A stretch of DNA of 64,000 bases from Heterobilharzia americana (GCA_944470555.2 OX104128.1:59713257-59777256), one strand, 5' to 3'; positions 23,745 through 34,628 are shown, counted from the first letter of the stretch. The notes: a model not told the origin generated them from the letters alone. Translations and numbers: made by a program.

Positions 23745-24395
23745 ATGTTATTGTTATTATTATTTGTCCCTTGGGTTCCCAATGGAATATAGGGCTTCAG
23801 TAACACGTCTCTAGTGTACTCTGTTCTCTGCATACTCTGAACGTGGTTCCATGACAGCCCAGAAGCTCTCATTTCTTTCTCGCATGATCTCTCCTATGTT
23901 ACCCTCACCTCAGACGCCCAACTGGTCGCTTCCCATCTAGGTTCCACTCAAGTAAATAGCCTGCGGCATGATGTCCTCAGTCGGTCTTCTCAGTGCATGC
24001 TCAATCCATCTCCACTTCCTTCCAGTGCATATTTACTCAGCGATAGGTTCTTGGTTGGCTTGTTGACAGCCAGAGTTCCTTGTTGCTTATTATTTCTGGC
24101 CATCTGATCTTCAGCAATGAGTGTAGACAGTTGTTGATGAATATCTTTAGTTTGTTGGAAATGCGTTTCGTAACGCGCCAAGTCTCTCAACCATCACATA
24201 GAAGCACTGACTTGAATGGCTTAGTGTTGAAAATCCGGATGTTGTTCACGCTTGATGCTGAGTGCAGAAGATCGCCACACTGGTTTCAGGCTAATGAACG
24301 CCTGTCTTGCTGTTTTTCTGATCCTGGCCTTGACATTTTCTGTCCCGCCTGTAGTTGAAACAGTGCTACCTAGATAAGTGAAAGAGGCAAGCTAT
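23745..24395 (-). pseudogene. RTE/SR2-like 3' fragment
   Basis: Minus-strand copy of the last third of the RTE element. The (TAA)n tail lies at about 23747-23766 and the 'tcccttgggttcc' 3' block follows. It extends to about 24395, where the 'gtagttgaaacagtgctacc' block corresponds to VSTTG in the intact protein. Stops and indels; 5'-truncated. Confidence 0.85.
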
Positions 24396-24599
24396 GATGT
24401 GATAAAATATATATTTTCATGGAATTCAATTCGGAGTTTTGTAGGAATCAATAAATTCCAAAGTTAGAGTACTATTAAAATTTTAAGTGTACTGAACAGT
24501 TGTTTGTTCCTAGTATGAGTTTGGTTTGAATTGCACATTGACAAAACTAATGCTTTTAGGTCCAATGCCTGATGATTTAGTCTATATGTACAGCTAAAT

Positions 24600-24720
24600 A
24601 GTTCCATACTAGGATGAAACGGTTGTCCAATGCTTTTAAGTTTTCAATATTTCTTGAACGAATGTCATTCTGTGTTGTATACTAGCTTGAAACACATTCA
24701 TATCTTTTAGCCAACGGTTA
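24600..24720 (+). repeat. Type B hammerhead repeat, remnant
   Basis: It holds 'ccatactaggatgaaacggttgtccaatgct', the right half of the type B hammerhead (GAAA and GTC with the start of stem I), and then a decayed tail. Core box 1 is lost. Confidence 0.4.
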
Positions 24721-25598
24721 GTCATACTAGATATACAAATTGATGCATTCAAGTGATAAGTATAGGTTAGTGGAACTATTTCAAGAAAAAATGAAGATGT
24801 AAACTATATAACCTAGAAATTATTAAATGGTTTTGGATATTCTGCTCAATAGTGAAGTATAAAAAGCTTAAAGTTACACACAATTTTTCTTTTTTAAAAA
24901 CTTCAATAAAGTATAAAAAAAACAGTGATATCATAATTACTTCGGAAGTATTTTCTTGATTCTCCTCAGCTCCTATACAACCTATAGAATATAATATTTG
25001 TGATAAGAAAACAACATACTTTTATAAATTGGAGAGTATTTTAAGTTAGATAGAAAATGACCAGGTTGATGAAATTTATTGAAATTGTAATCCTAAGATA
25101 ACACGATACAAGAATGAACATTCCAGAAAGGATAACAGGATTTATGAGGGATTTATAAGCATCGTTACACTACATATAATTAGCCAAGAAATTAAGTAAT
25201 GATTAAGTATTTTCATGATCTTATAACCTGCTTTTATATTCTCTCCTTCAATCTATTTCAAAATTTATTCTAACTTTCTAAGTTTTATTCATTTTATTAC
25301 TCAATACAATGAGAATCTGTTTATCTTTTATTACACCTATTTAATAACGCTACATCTTTATAACTTTCTATATGATTCAAAATATTCGTCAATTCATCAA
25401 AGTATGTCGTATACTTTGTTTTCATATTGCAAACACTATATTCTATAGGTTGTACAGCAGCTGAGGAGGATCAAGGAAAGAAACACTTGCATGTTATAAA
25501 TCAACCTGTATTGTTTTTCTTATTGTATTCCCCTTTTTTAAAATAGCTAATTTTATATCTTTACTGATGATATTTAATTCATTCATTTTGAAGCTTCA
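24721..25598. other. AT-rich spacer
   Basis: No coding or repeat feature recognised. Confidence 0.35.
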
Positions 25599-25599
25599 G

Positions 25600-25890
25600 G
25601 TTGATATTCATCATGGACTGACATCAGATGGAGGAACATTGGAAATCTGGGAGCACTGGATAGCTGTTTCGTCTCGGCGTAAGACTCCTCAGCAGTGCAT
25701 ACCTATGAATCCTCCCCACACCAGCGATTGAACACAGGACCCTCATGTTCTATGACCAACATGTTACGATTGAGCCACTGGGTCTGAATCTGATTGTCCA
25801 TATTTTCAACTTCTTTCGGTTCACGAAATAGCGTGATCTCCATCCAATGTTCTTCCAACAGATGTCAGTCCATGATGAATACCAACCTGG
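25600..25890 (-). repeat. Hammerhead repeat, type B, with inverted ends
   Basis: The minus strand carries the type B hammerhead with GAAA at 25670-25667, CTGAGGA at 25691-25685, stem II GTCT/AGAC and a perfect GCACTG/CAGTGC stem I. The triplet is ATC and one stem III pair is lost (C-A), so activity is doubtful. As at 23.3 kb, the two outer segments of about 41 bases (aggttgatattcatcatgg... and ...ccatgatgaataccaacct) are inverted copies of each other. Confidence 0.65.
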
Positions 25891-26685
25891 GTTATTTGAT
25901 TTTTGACAACGAATAACTCGAAAATTCAAAATAGTTGGTTACACGTGGATGAACAGTTTTCTTTTAGGGATAACCTAGTGAATAGTTCACCTGTGTTCAT
26001 AACATGAGGAGTAGACTTGCCACAGACATGTCACTAAACTCCTTCATTTCAACCCACTGCTGAAAATAAATGAAGATAAGAACTTATGCCACAAATTCCT
26101 AACAATATTAGGATAATTTTCTACGTGGAACAATAAGGATGCAGACAAGAGATTTCAGAAGCAGCTTTCTTAGTTAAACAATATAATTTTTGATTCTCTT
26201 AGGCAAATAAACTGTACTGTGAATTATCCACAAGTGGTGAATTATTAAATGAATGACTTCTAGCAATCAGTACTTTCTTTTCTGGGATTGAAGATTTTGA
26301 AGTGGTTCACTTATAATCGAGTGTTTTCCGTTTCTTAGCATACTGTACAGTGGACGCCTTAACTCCTGAGTTCTTGTAGAAAAAACCTATCAGTCAAGGG
26401 GTGAATGAAGATAACCAAGTGACTTGCTTTATCCAGCAAGATCCTTAACTTCGGTTTCAACTGATACATGTCTGAGTGTTCCATGTGAGCACATGTTCTT
26501 ATAAAGTTGCAAGTATATCTTGCTAATGAATACCAACAAACAGGAAACCTAAGTCTATTCGCTAACTCCCAACAACTTTTTTACTCCAAGCACAGAAGCA
26601 CTTCTATTTTTGTGATCGAATCACTAAGTTTATCCAGTTGTCGAAATAACAACAAGGTCTTGCAAAGTTTTCCTCTGTATAAAGA
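25891..26685. other. No recognisable feature
   Basis: AT-rich sequence with no support for genes or repeats. Confidence 0.35.
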
Positions 26686-26689
26686 AGCG

Positions 26690-27010
26690 GAGGGAATTGT
26701 AGTCTACTTGATAGGTAGCTGTGGAATCCAGGATACACGTTTCATTCTATTTGGGACTCGTTAGCTGGATGTACCTGCATCTCAACTAGTGGCTTCGTTC
26801 CCACTGAAACTCGAACCTAGTACCCATTGCTTCAAACCCAAGAGCGTTATCCCTTAAGTCACTACGGAACGAGACCTGCCTCTTGTGCGAAAATATCAGC
26901 TGTTGTTTATTCATGCTTGTAATTTCCTGGTTCTATATTGGGTCGATGGCTCGACCTCTGTTGGCAGATGAGTTTCTGTGCGGATGGCACCTACAATATA
27001 ATGAATATTT
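26690..27010 (-). repeat. SMα-like hammerhead repeat pieces
   Basis: Head and hammerhead lie at 26900-26695 on the minus strand, and a separate tail block ('gctcgacctctgttggcag') at 26935-27010. The hammerhead keeps GAAA and the ATC triplet followed by CTGG, but core box 1 is CTAACGA instead of CUGANGA, so it should be inactive. Confidence 0.55.
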
Positions 27011-27149
27011 GGGCAGTATCAAGATATCTGTATAGAAGTCCATCTGTCTTTCAATTCGACACAGTGTGGCGACCGGAAATTACAAGTAATAATCAACAAA
27101 TGGGGGGAATATTTGCGAAAGTGTCTTCACCTTTATTATCCCGTCGTTG

Positions 27150-27430
27150 ATTGAACGGAATGGATCGGCCACAATCGGTATGTAGGCTCCTGTGCGGATG
27201 CCCCGATATTGCCTGTATTTTAATTTTATATTGATGATGGATGGTTGTTAACAGTGAAATGCAGCTTGACATACGTTTTGTCCTATTTGGGATTTGTCAG
27301 CTGGACGTACCTGCTTCCCAGCTAGCAGTGCTGTTCCCACTAAGACTAGAACTTGGCGCTGATTCGCTTCAAACCCAAAAGCGCTAACCACCAGGCCAAC
27401 GAGTTACGATAGACACTTCTAGTGCGATAT
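27150..27430 (-). repeat. SMα-like hammerhead repeat
   Basis: Minus-strand copy with head, hammerhead and tail. Core box 1 is CTGACAA and core box 2 is AAAA, two changes at invariant positions; inactive. Part of a local cluster of three copies. Confidence 0.55.
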
Positions 27431-27439
27431 ATAACTGAA

Positions 27440-27745
27440 ACACAGGCAATAACGAGGCATATGCGCAGGATCCCGTATGCCAACAGAGACCAATCAATTC
27501 AACCCAATCAACGACAGGATAATACAAGTAACAACTTGGAAACTATACCGGTTGCACAAGACGTAGCTGACGTGACTCGATGGTCTAGTGGATAAGGTTC
27601 TGCCATTTGAAAACATCTGTACCGAGTTTCAGTCTTACTGGGAGCGACAATGCTCACTGGGAGGTAGGTGAACCTGGCTGAAGAGTTGCAAGTAGGACGA
27701 AAAGCGTCAAACTGGATTCGACTGCTAGTCGCTATCCATCTTTAA
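27440..27745 (+). repeat. SMα-like repeat, tail joined to next head
   Basis: Plus strand. A tail block (about 27450-27545, 'atcccgtatgccaacagaga') is followed directly by the next tRNA-like head (A box TGGTCTAGTGG near 27588) and a hammerhead (CTGAAGA and GAAA present). Stem II is poorly paired and two or three extra bases follow the GTC. The tail-to-head order shows that the source was a tandem array. Confidence 0.55.
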
Positions 27746-28247
27746 TTATTTTCAAAAGTGTTTTATAATCATGTAAGCCGTAGCGGAATTTAAATTTTTT
27801 GAAAAATTACAAACTTTGCAGATATACACTCGCATTTTTCTTCTTTTATGCTCTTCTCTTTTCTTACCTTACGCTTTGGAATATAAAAGTGCTAATCTGT
27901 AAATTATATTTTGCAATGTATCTGTACACTACTGAGTTTTGTGTTGCAAAACTCCTTTATTGTTACAAAAGGTTCACTGTAACATGCATAATGACCCAAT
28001 CCTGCCTAGTTTGACATTTATAACATAAAAGCAATGAATATAATAACTCAGCAACAGGGTTGAAAAATATTACAGTCATTAGATTATAGTCTTGTGACAT
28101 TTATGTCAGATTCTGCTATTTAGTCTCAGTCGGTTAATTCGCCTATTGATAGAAAGGAAATAATTACTTTGAAGAAAACTTTCCTATGAACTATCAGGTT
28201 ATTGAAAATAAAATTAGCAATCTAACCTACTGGTGATAACTTGGAGT
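27746..28247. other. AT-rich spacer
   Basis: No gene or repeat recognised. The open frame at 27799-28014 is a low-complexity AT-rich frame. Confidence 0.35.
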
Positions 28248-28260
28248 ATAAATAAACACT

Positions 28261-29597
28261 GAAGGTAGCCTGGCCAACAATGGACTGGATGGTTTGAAAA
28301 GACTTGGGCACCGAGTTAGTATGATTCATTGTATAAGAAGTATTTTCACTTGTGTAATCCGGTGTAGTATATTAGAACAAATAACAAAATAAACAAATAT
28401 TTTGTATTATACCTCAACGTTTCGATCTTGCTAGGAAGATCCTTTTCAAGAGTGTGAATCTGACACTAAGTTTTCAGGTTAATATTCAAGTTTTGGTACA
28501 CAAAGTGGTGACCTTTACAATCATCCAATTACATAGTGATATTGAGCAAAGATCGATGTAATACAGGTGAGTGAATAAGCAACTCGGTCAGAGAGGTTTT
28601 TCCGTTGTGCGAGTAAGGTGGAGCAAAAAAATAGGGTGGGGAAATTTTTTAGTTCATCTATGAAAAGTACAATGGGATTGTCAAACATCGAGGGTGAGAA
28701 AGAATAGATTACTTAGTTTGGAAGGATGAATATTTGAAGATGAGACAATTTATCTTAAATAATAATAATGATAACCATAAATGTACTTTTGATAACACTT
28801 GAAGTATGAGTGATCACAAAATGGATTATGTTATGGTTCATCGAATGTATATGACTCATAGAGTAGTGTAAAATGGATGAAAATAGTAGATCAATAAGGT
28901 GTATGTAATAGGACTAGACAATCTACCTTCACTTCAGATAATATTTATAACTGCCTAGGGGAGTCATTAATGTTTGCCATATTAGTGGGATGTCTAACCC
29001 ATCTTTTCTGTTGACCGAACAAGGATATGAGCAGATGTGCAAAGCTTCTGCAGTGGTCCGCTCTTTGCTAGACAAAAAACCCTTTTGAACTTTTGTCTGT
29101 TCGAATGACATTTTATGACCTGAATATAGGCATGAGCTGCGACAGCAGAGCTTTTTTCAAGTTTTTCTAGATCATAGGAATTTTTTGGTGGTTTTTTGGA
29201 ACTTCTACCGTGTTCTTGACTTGATGTCTCTCCAATATATGTGGTATCGCATTCACTGCAGTCTACCTTATAAACACAGTTTTGTTGTTCCAAATGAGGA
29301 ATCGGATCTTTCAATTTACACAGGTGTGAGTGTAATGTATTCGTCACCTTAAAGAATACTCTGATGTTGTAACGGTTAAGAATACGTCTTATTTCCTCTG
29401 AAGTGAATGTTCGATAAGGAAGTACTATAGTACTTATCCAATCTTTATGGCTTGACGTAATGTCAGATTCATACTCTTGAAAAGGATCTTCCTAGCAAGA
29501 TCGAAACGTTGAGGAATAATACAAAATATTTGTTTATTTTGTTATTTGTTCTAATATACTACGCCGGGATTACACAAGTGAAAATACATCCTATACA
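28261..29597 (-). mobile_element. Penelope-like element, GIY-YIG part between inverted arms
   Basis: The minus strand reads the C-terminal part of a PLE protein: ISTIVLPYRTFTSEEIRR and KVTNTLHSHLCKLKDPIP, then the GIY-YIG nuclease as CVYKVDCSECDTTYIGETSS and EKLEKSSAVAAHAY (29347-28994). The sequence downstream of the ORF (28470-28330) is repeated in opposite orientation at 29465-29597, for example 'gttatttgttctaatatact'. Both copies hold a hairpin block GATCTT...AAGATC followed by GAAACG, resembling half of a hammerhead. A 13-bp direct repeat ATAAATAAACACT lies at 28248-28260 and 29598-29610 and is a likely target duplication. Stops after the nuclease and the missing reverse transcriptase show a truncated, dead copy. 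Confidence 0.7.
28994..29347 (-). pseudogene. GIY-YIG endonuclease remnant of a PLE
   Basis: The reading frame of about 117 codons includes the start of the nuclease: the VYKVDC core strand, CDTTYIGET with the second motif (YIG), and the KSSAVAAHAY block near the catalytic His region. The conserved arginine after YIGETS is disturbed (QEHGR). It ends soon after. PLE nucleases nick target DNA; this one lacks the rest of the domain. Confidence 0.7.
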
Positions 29598-29610
29598 ATA
29601 AATAAACACT

Positions 29611-30390
29611 AATCCAACACAGTTGACGATATCTAATAATTCGACTGCTAAATGGACGCCCAATTCATAAAAGTACTGAACGGTTGAAACCAATAATCCA
29701 CCAGTCCAAGGCTATCTGTCTCAACTAAAAGACCATAGGTGCATTAGAAAAAAATAGCCAACACATACTGTTTCTACTTGTGACTCATTAAAAGCTTTCG
29801 CCCATGAGCTACTTTGATGATAGTTATTCATATGATCAATGACAGTCAGAAGCTTAGAAAAAATAAAAGTTACGTGGTACTCAACCTCTCACATCAGACC
29901 CTCATCACAGCCATTACCAGTACTACCTATGTTGCAGAACTCCATCTGTCATTTTCCATCACACAAATTCATGTTGCTCAGTCAAAAAATAAGTTACTAC
30001 AGTCTTCCTACTTCCATGCATAGTTATAAGGCATTCTATTAGACAACTTAAAAAACGTGTTCATTAGCATCTATCTTCACTCATGATGAAGAGACACATA
30101 AAAATCATCAGTAACCCTGTTTCATCCCATCTCATTGACAATGGTCACTAAGTGGGTAACACAAATACATTCACAACTATCTACCTACCACATACAACAA
30201 AATCTTCCAAAAATACTTCACAATCGTCTTTTGCACCCACATACACACACACCAGAATCTATGGGAATTTGAGCTAATAATCCTAATCTGTGTATCCAAG
30301 ACAAGTTTGTGTATCCATTATCTCTCCCTTGGGTAAGGAATACTTGATAGGCAAACTTTGTCATTGAAATTTTTCTCACTTCTTTGTGGT
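29611..30390. other. No recognisable feature, C-rich on plus strand
   Basis: Around 29880-30260 the plus strand is unusually rich in C and A and poor in G compared with neighbours. Two overlapping plus frames (29814-30023, 29839-30042) exist, but neither has recognisable motifs. Confidence 0.3.
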
Positions 30391-30394
30391 TCTT

Positions 30395-30530
30395 CATCCC
30401 TTACTATATTTGTTTAAACTTTGTTTCTCCACTTACCTAATCCTTGAGTATTAAACAAGTTATTATTTTTTTCAAGCCTTTGACCTTCTTTGATCATCAG
30501 AGTGTTCACATTATCATGCTGTTTTCTTGG
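30395..30530 (-). mobile_element. PLE fragment, inverted counterpart of 33.3 kb
   Basis: Its reverse complement contains 'tcaaaggcttgaaaaaaa', 'ataa', 'acttg' and 'ctcaaggattaggtaagtgg', closely matching 33350-33410 in opposite orientation. It is a detached piece of the PLE found there. Confidence 0.5.
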
Positions 30531-30599
30531 TTCTTATCATCATTATCATCCATATTAAAACTTTTTAAGTCAATACTGTTAGAATGATTGCCAAAAGCT

Positions 30600-30800
30600 G
30601 TATTGATCACCAAGTGATATCGACTACAGAATTATTGGAATTCCAGGTACACTGGACGACTGTTTCATCCTAGTATGGAACTTCTCAATGGTATACACTC
30701 ACGACTTCGCTAGGGATCCAACTCAGGACCTTAGGTTTAACAGCGAATTTGTTAATTATTTAGCCAGTGAGTCAGAGTTCAATGGTCCACAGTTTCCTAC
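30600..30800 (-). repeat. Type B hammerhead repeat, degenerate
   Basis: It shows the type B order on the minus strand ('cactggacgactgtttcatcc', 'tagtatgg', then a decayed tRNA-like part ending in 'agccagtgagtcagag'). Core box 1 is disrupted. Confidence 0.45.
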
Positions 30801-31820
30801 TTCTGTCAATTATTATCATTATTTTACAACTTTTATCCCTCATCGACAAGTCTTCATGACTGGTATAATTTTTATATATAAGTAACTATTTACAATTGAG
30901 TAAAGCCTGAATACGATCTTAGTGAGAATAATATTGTTCGGTTAAATTTCTTGTCACAATATATATATATAATGGGAACTTTTAAAAATCCCTGACTTTC
31001 ATCCAACTTTGAACAATTAGCTCAGATATACAGTTTTAAGTTATCAACTACCTTTTAGATATCGCGAACGAATTATTGATTTCTTTTTTCTACCCAAAGT
31101 AAATAAATAAAATTAGAAAAGTGAAACATAATCAATGTTTCTTTCTTTCTTTCAGAAAATCAGTACACAATACATTCAGTAAAAAAAAAATGAGTAGTAT
31201 TTCTTTTAAAAATTGTTTTACTAAAAACACAATTACTAAATATATTGATTGATTTTCATATATTATACTAAATGTAAGGTCATTTACAGATGTTTTCAAG
31301 AAATATGTGGATAAATGCAATAAATATGTGTGTGTGTGTGTGTATGTATGTCTATGGAACAAAACTATGAGATGATATTATGCAACTTTGTTTCAAGTTT
31401 TAGGCTTTATCGATTTTAGCTATTTCACAAAAACACTTTTTCATCATACTCAATTCAATATGAAATATCACGAAAATAGTTTATGTAATGATAGATATGT
31501 CTATCTGTATAGTGAATACTCTAAGATGTTTAATAGAATAGGCAGACAAATTACAGTGTAGGACTAGGAATACCTGGCATATCAGCCAGAATTAAAGCAC
31601 TTTTTGACGTTATTTCAAGGTGTAGTTCAAGAAAACGAAGAAGATATAAGTCATCTTGGTATTCTTCAACAATCATAAAACGTAAATAATAGGAAGGAGT
31701 GATAGATATAAGGCATGGTATATTCGTACATCAGACGTGAGATAAATTTTAGGCAACTCACTTTAGCAACACGTTTATAGTCCAAACTCCAGTTTATATC
31801 ATATCAAGGGTTTGTCAGGA
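30801..31820. other. AT-rich spacer with microsatellites
   Basis: It contains (AT)n at about 30957-30971 and (TG)n with TATG units at about 31326-31350. No gene recognised. Confidence 0.4.
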
Positions 31821-31824
31821 TTAA

Positions 31825-31990
31825 CTTAAGGCATTATTCAACACAGAGTTAGAACTACCTAAGGCCTGGAAGTGTTAGGGGCACCTGTTTCATCTTAGAA
31901 TGTGACTACCCAGTAGTATGCACTCATAATCCAAGCAGAGATCGAATTCAGAACGTTATGTTACTGAAAACCATTGTCATTATGATCAAT
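31825..31990 (-). repeat. Type B hammerhead repeat, degenerate
   Basis: It retains 'tgtttcatctta', 'cagtagtatgcactcat' and 'gcagagatcgaattcag', in the positions of the hammerhead right half, stem I and B-box region of type B. Strongly decayed. Confidence 0.35.
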
Positions 31991-32041
31991 CAACCACTTC
32001 CTTTATGATAATATCGCTTAGCTGTACCAGTTCATTCCGTA

Positions 32042-32305
32042 GAATGTTTGTCTTTTGAATGTAACTTCCACCGAATGCGGGAATGCTACTCATGGCTGTT
32101 TAGCATTTCTAGTTTATGCTGACTTCAAAGGTAAGGAATCATAGCTGGAAAATTTAACGTAACGCGATTTCATGATTGTACAAAGTGCTGTTATAATAAG
32201 CCGGTTTCTCTTCTAATAGGTCGCTGTATTCATGACAGGGTTGTAGTCATACAGTTTGTTCCAGAAAATCATGCATTTCTTAATAAGCTACGGAAATTGT
32301 CCTCA
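32042..32305 (+). other. Two candidate exons of an unknown gene
   Basis: A possible acceptor (ccgtag, ends near 32042) opens NVCLLNVTSTECGNATHGCL and AFLVYADFK, which ends at a gtaagg donor (near 32131). After about 90 bases a ttctaatag acceptor (near 32219) opens GRCIHDRVVVIQFVPENHAF and LNKLRKLSSA. The phases agree (G|GT). The cysteine-rich, amphipathic sequence looks like real protein, but I do not recognise it. The second frame runs on into a type B repeat at about 32310. It could be part of the same gene as the 10.4 kb exons or a pure chance frame. Confidence 0.2.
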
Positions 32306-32309
32306 GCTT

Positions 32310-32665
32310 CAATCGATTCCAGGATTTGTTTCGAAATGAGATTTCCTGAAGTTTTAATGAGAACTGGTGATCGGTGGATAAACCTTATTGGTCCTGAAGT
32401 CAGGTCTTAACTGATGGCAATGGATCAGGGTCAAGATACATAGCGGATTGGCTGAAATAGGAAAAATTTGACCATTGGATTCTGATGCAGTAGCTCACTA
32501 ATGACTTCCTCACAATGAGACCTTTGTGCCCTGGGTTCGATTTCTGCTAGGTTTCTAGTCTCACATTGCTCTTAGGTCCCATGTTAGGGCTAAAAGTAGT
32601 TCAGTTCTTCAAGGTTTTTAGTGGTTTCCTAACTGACTTTATCCCGTGATGAACAGTAACTCAAA
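32310..32665 (+). repeat. Type B hammerhead repeat, degenerate, with 5' segment
   Basis: Blocks 'cctgaagttttaatgagaa' and 'gattctgatgcagtagctc', then 'gggttcgatttctgct' (B box) and 'gatgaacagtaactcaaaat', follow the same order as in the full copies at 34 and 42 kb. The hammerhead core is lost. Confidence 0.5.
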
Positions 32666-32929
32666 ATCAAAGGAATATTTGAGTTTTTCAGTCATATCAA
32701 GCGTTCCTTGCCTTTTAAAGCATAAAATTCTACGAAAATATGATATCCAAGCAAGAATTGACAAATAAAGTAGGAATAGACACCACTTTCTTAAACCTAG
32801 CATAAGTTACCTGACTGACTATTATAAAAGTTAATTTGAGGTGCAGTTAACTTCTTCTGGGATTGCTTAAGGTTTTATTTATTTTCTCAGATGGGAATTC
32901 CTACTATTCTTCTACATATATTGATGATG

Positions 32930-33125
32930 GATAGTAGCTAGTAGTGGAGTTCAAGACGCGCGTTTTGTCCTATTTGGGATTCTTCGGCTGAATCTACCTG
33001 CCTCCTAGTGAGTGATGTTGTTCCCACTGGGACTCAAACTTGGATGCGATCGCTCCAAACACCAGAGCCTTATCCACTAGACCACGGATCCACGATAGCC
33101 ATTTCTTGTGTGATAGGTATAGTTT
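32930..33125 (-). repeat. SMα-like hammerhead repeat
   Basis: Minus strand, head plus hammerhead. Core box 1 is CCGAAGA and core box 2 AAAA; the triplet GTC is kept. Box B is recognisable as the reverse of 'cccactgggactcaaac'. Inactive by core changes. Confidence 0.6.
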
Positions 33126-33329
33126 TAATGTTTACATATGTTTATATAACGTAAAAATTTGTGTCAACAGCAATGTTTAGCATAGGAATAAATACTTGCA
33201 AATGAAATCCAGTAATCACTGAATTGCATTATGATGTTGGAGAATACTGTTTATTTAACTCTGACCAAAGAAATTACCAATAATATGCTTAAAATAAGAT
33301 TAGCAAGCCATTAGTGATATTTTGACAAT

Positions 33330-33972
33330 ATGAATACTTCAATAATCAAAAAAGTCAAAGGCTTGAAAAAAAATAATGACTTGTTTACTCAAGGATTAGG
33401 TAAGTGGAGGAACAGAAAGCTTTTTCAACAAGTACGCGAAGTGGATAGGGAGCAGAACAACGGCCCCAACAGTGCAGAAGAAACCAGCCTATGTCACCTT
33501 GCCATTCAAAGGTGACGACGTGCTAGAGGTAGTTAGACAAAGACTGGAGAAGTCTATCAGAAGGACTTACTACGCAGCTAAACTGGTTCTTCTTAGCACC
33601 ACCAAAAGGGTATTGCAGCAATCAGGGAAAGACAGTACTCCGATCCTCGACACATCTAAATGCATATATCAATTCGAATGTACCTGCGGAAGCAAATACA
33701 TTGGTCGTACGGAGAGGCGTCTGTCCACCCGAATGGTTTAGCACATACCTAAATGGTTGAAGCATGCCAAAAAGAAGACCCAAGGAGCTCGATAACGAAG
33801 CACCTAATGGACTATGGACATGATATTGATACCTATAAGTCCTTTAAAGTTATCAGTAGACAGCAAAATAAGAAGTTGCTTGGATACGTAGAAGCCTGCA
33901 CGATTCGAGTTGTCAAACCGAACCTTTGCATTCAGAAGGAAACGGTAGTCAGCCTGAATCTGCCATGGTAAT
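33330..33972 (+). pseudogene. Penelope-like C-terminal part with GIY-YIG nuclease
   Basis: The frame 33472-33741 reads YVTLPFKGDDVLEVVRQRLE, AAKLVLLSTTKRVL and CIYQFECTCGSKYIGRTERR; the YIGRTERRL block is the GIY-YIG core with its conserved arginine. A frameshift and stop near 33740-33770 break it, and the last part (33753-33971) continues SSITKHLMDYGHDIDTYKSF, VEACTIRVVKPNLC and VSLNLPW-stop, giving a natural C-terminus. The sequence is clearly unlike the nuclease at 29 kb, so at least two PLE lineages exist here. The reverse transcriptase is absent. Confidence 0.7.
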
Positions 33973-34140
33973 AATTACAACATTTAAATTTATCAAAGGG
34001 ACCAGTTGCTTTAAATTACAACATTGTCTAATCATATTTAATCTTTTTTATTTTAATCTTCACTACTAATTATCACTCATCTCATATTTGTTTTCCTTCC
34101 CAGATTTACTCCGTCTAATTAACCTTATTCCTATTAAATT

Positions 34141-34620
34141 TTGAGGGGGTTGTGGAGATTTGGAAATATTTCAAGTTGTTATTCATCGAAGACTGACATC
34201 AGTTGGAGGAACAAAGGAAACCTGGAAGCACTGGACAGCTGTCTCGTCCCACTAGTATGGGACTCCTCAGCAGTGCACACCCACCACCCCACACCAGCAG
34301 GGATCGAACCCACGACCTTCAGGTTCCACGACCAGCGTGTTACCATTGAGCCACTGGGTCAGAATCCAATGCTCCATATTTCCAACTTCTCTTAGCTCAC
34401 GATATATAGCGCAACCGCCACCCAATGTCATCGCTGAGTATCTGTCCTCATGGCCATCAGGCTTTGACTCCACCGGTCACGACTTGTCATTGGAACTTAG
34501 GGAATACTTCTCGAAGCTAGTCACCAACGAGCACTAGTTCAATTAAATTTTGAGGGGTTGTGGAGATTTGGAATTATTTCAAGTTGTTATTCATCGAAGA
34601 CTGACATCAGTTGGGGAACC
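34141..34620 (-). repeat. Hammerhead repeat, type B, full unit plus start of next
   Basis: Minus strand. The unit of about 400 bp holds a leader (34540-34385), a tRNA-like part with A box (near 34355) and B box GGTTCGATCCC (near 34310), a hammerhead (34275-34222) and a tail. The tail block ('tcgaagactgacatcag') occurs at both ends (34187 and 34594), as expected for tandem units. The hammerhead has perfect stems I and II, but core box 2 is GAGA instead of GAAA, a change of the invariant A14 that should abolish cleavage. Nearly identical to 42155-42690. It lies just after the PLE ORF at 33.3 kb but in opposite orientation. Confidence 0.75.
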
Positions 34621-34625
34621 ATTTT

Positions 34626-34628
<3 letters not shown>

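Noticed and set aside
31132..31362. Minus-strand gene with a Tyr/Thr/His-rich start
   Set aside because: The start is the (TG)n microsatellite read in frame; the rest is AT-rich low complexity.
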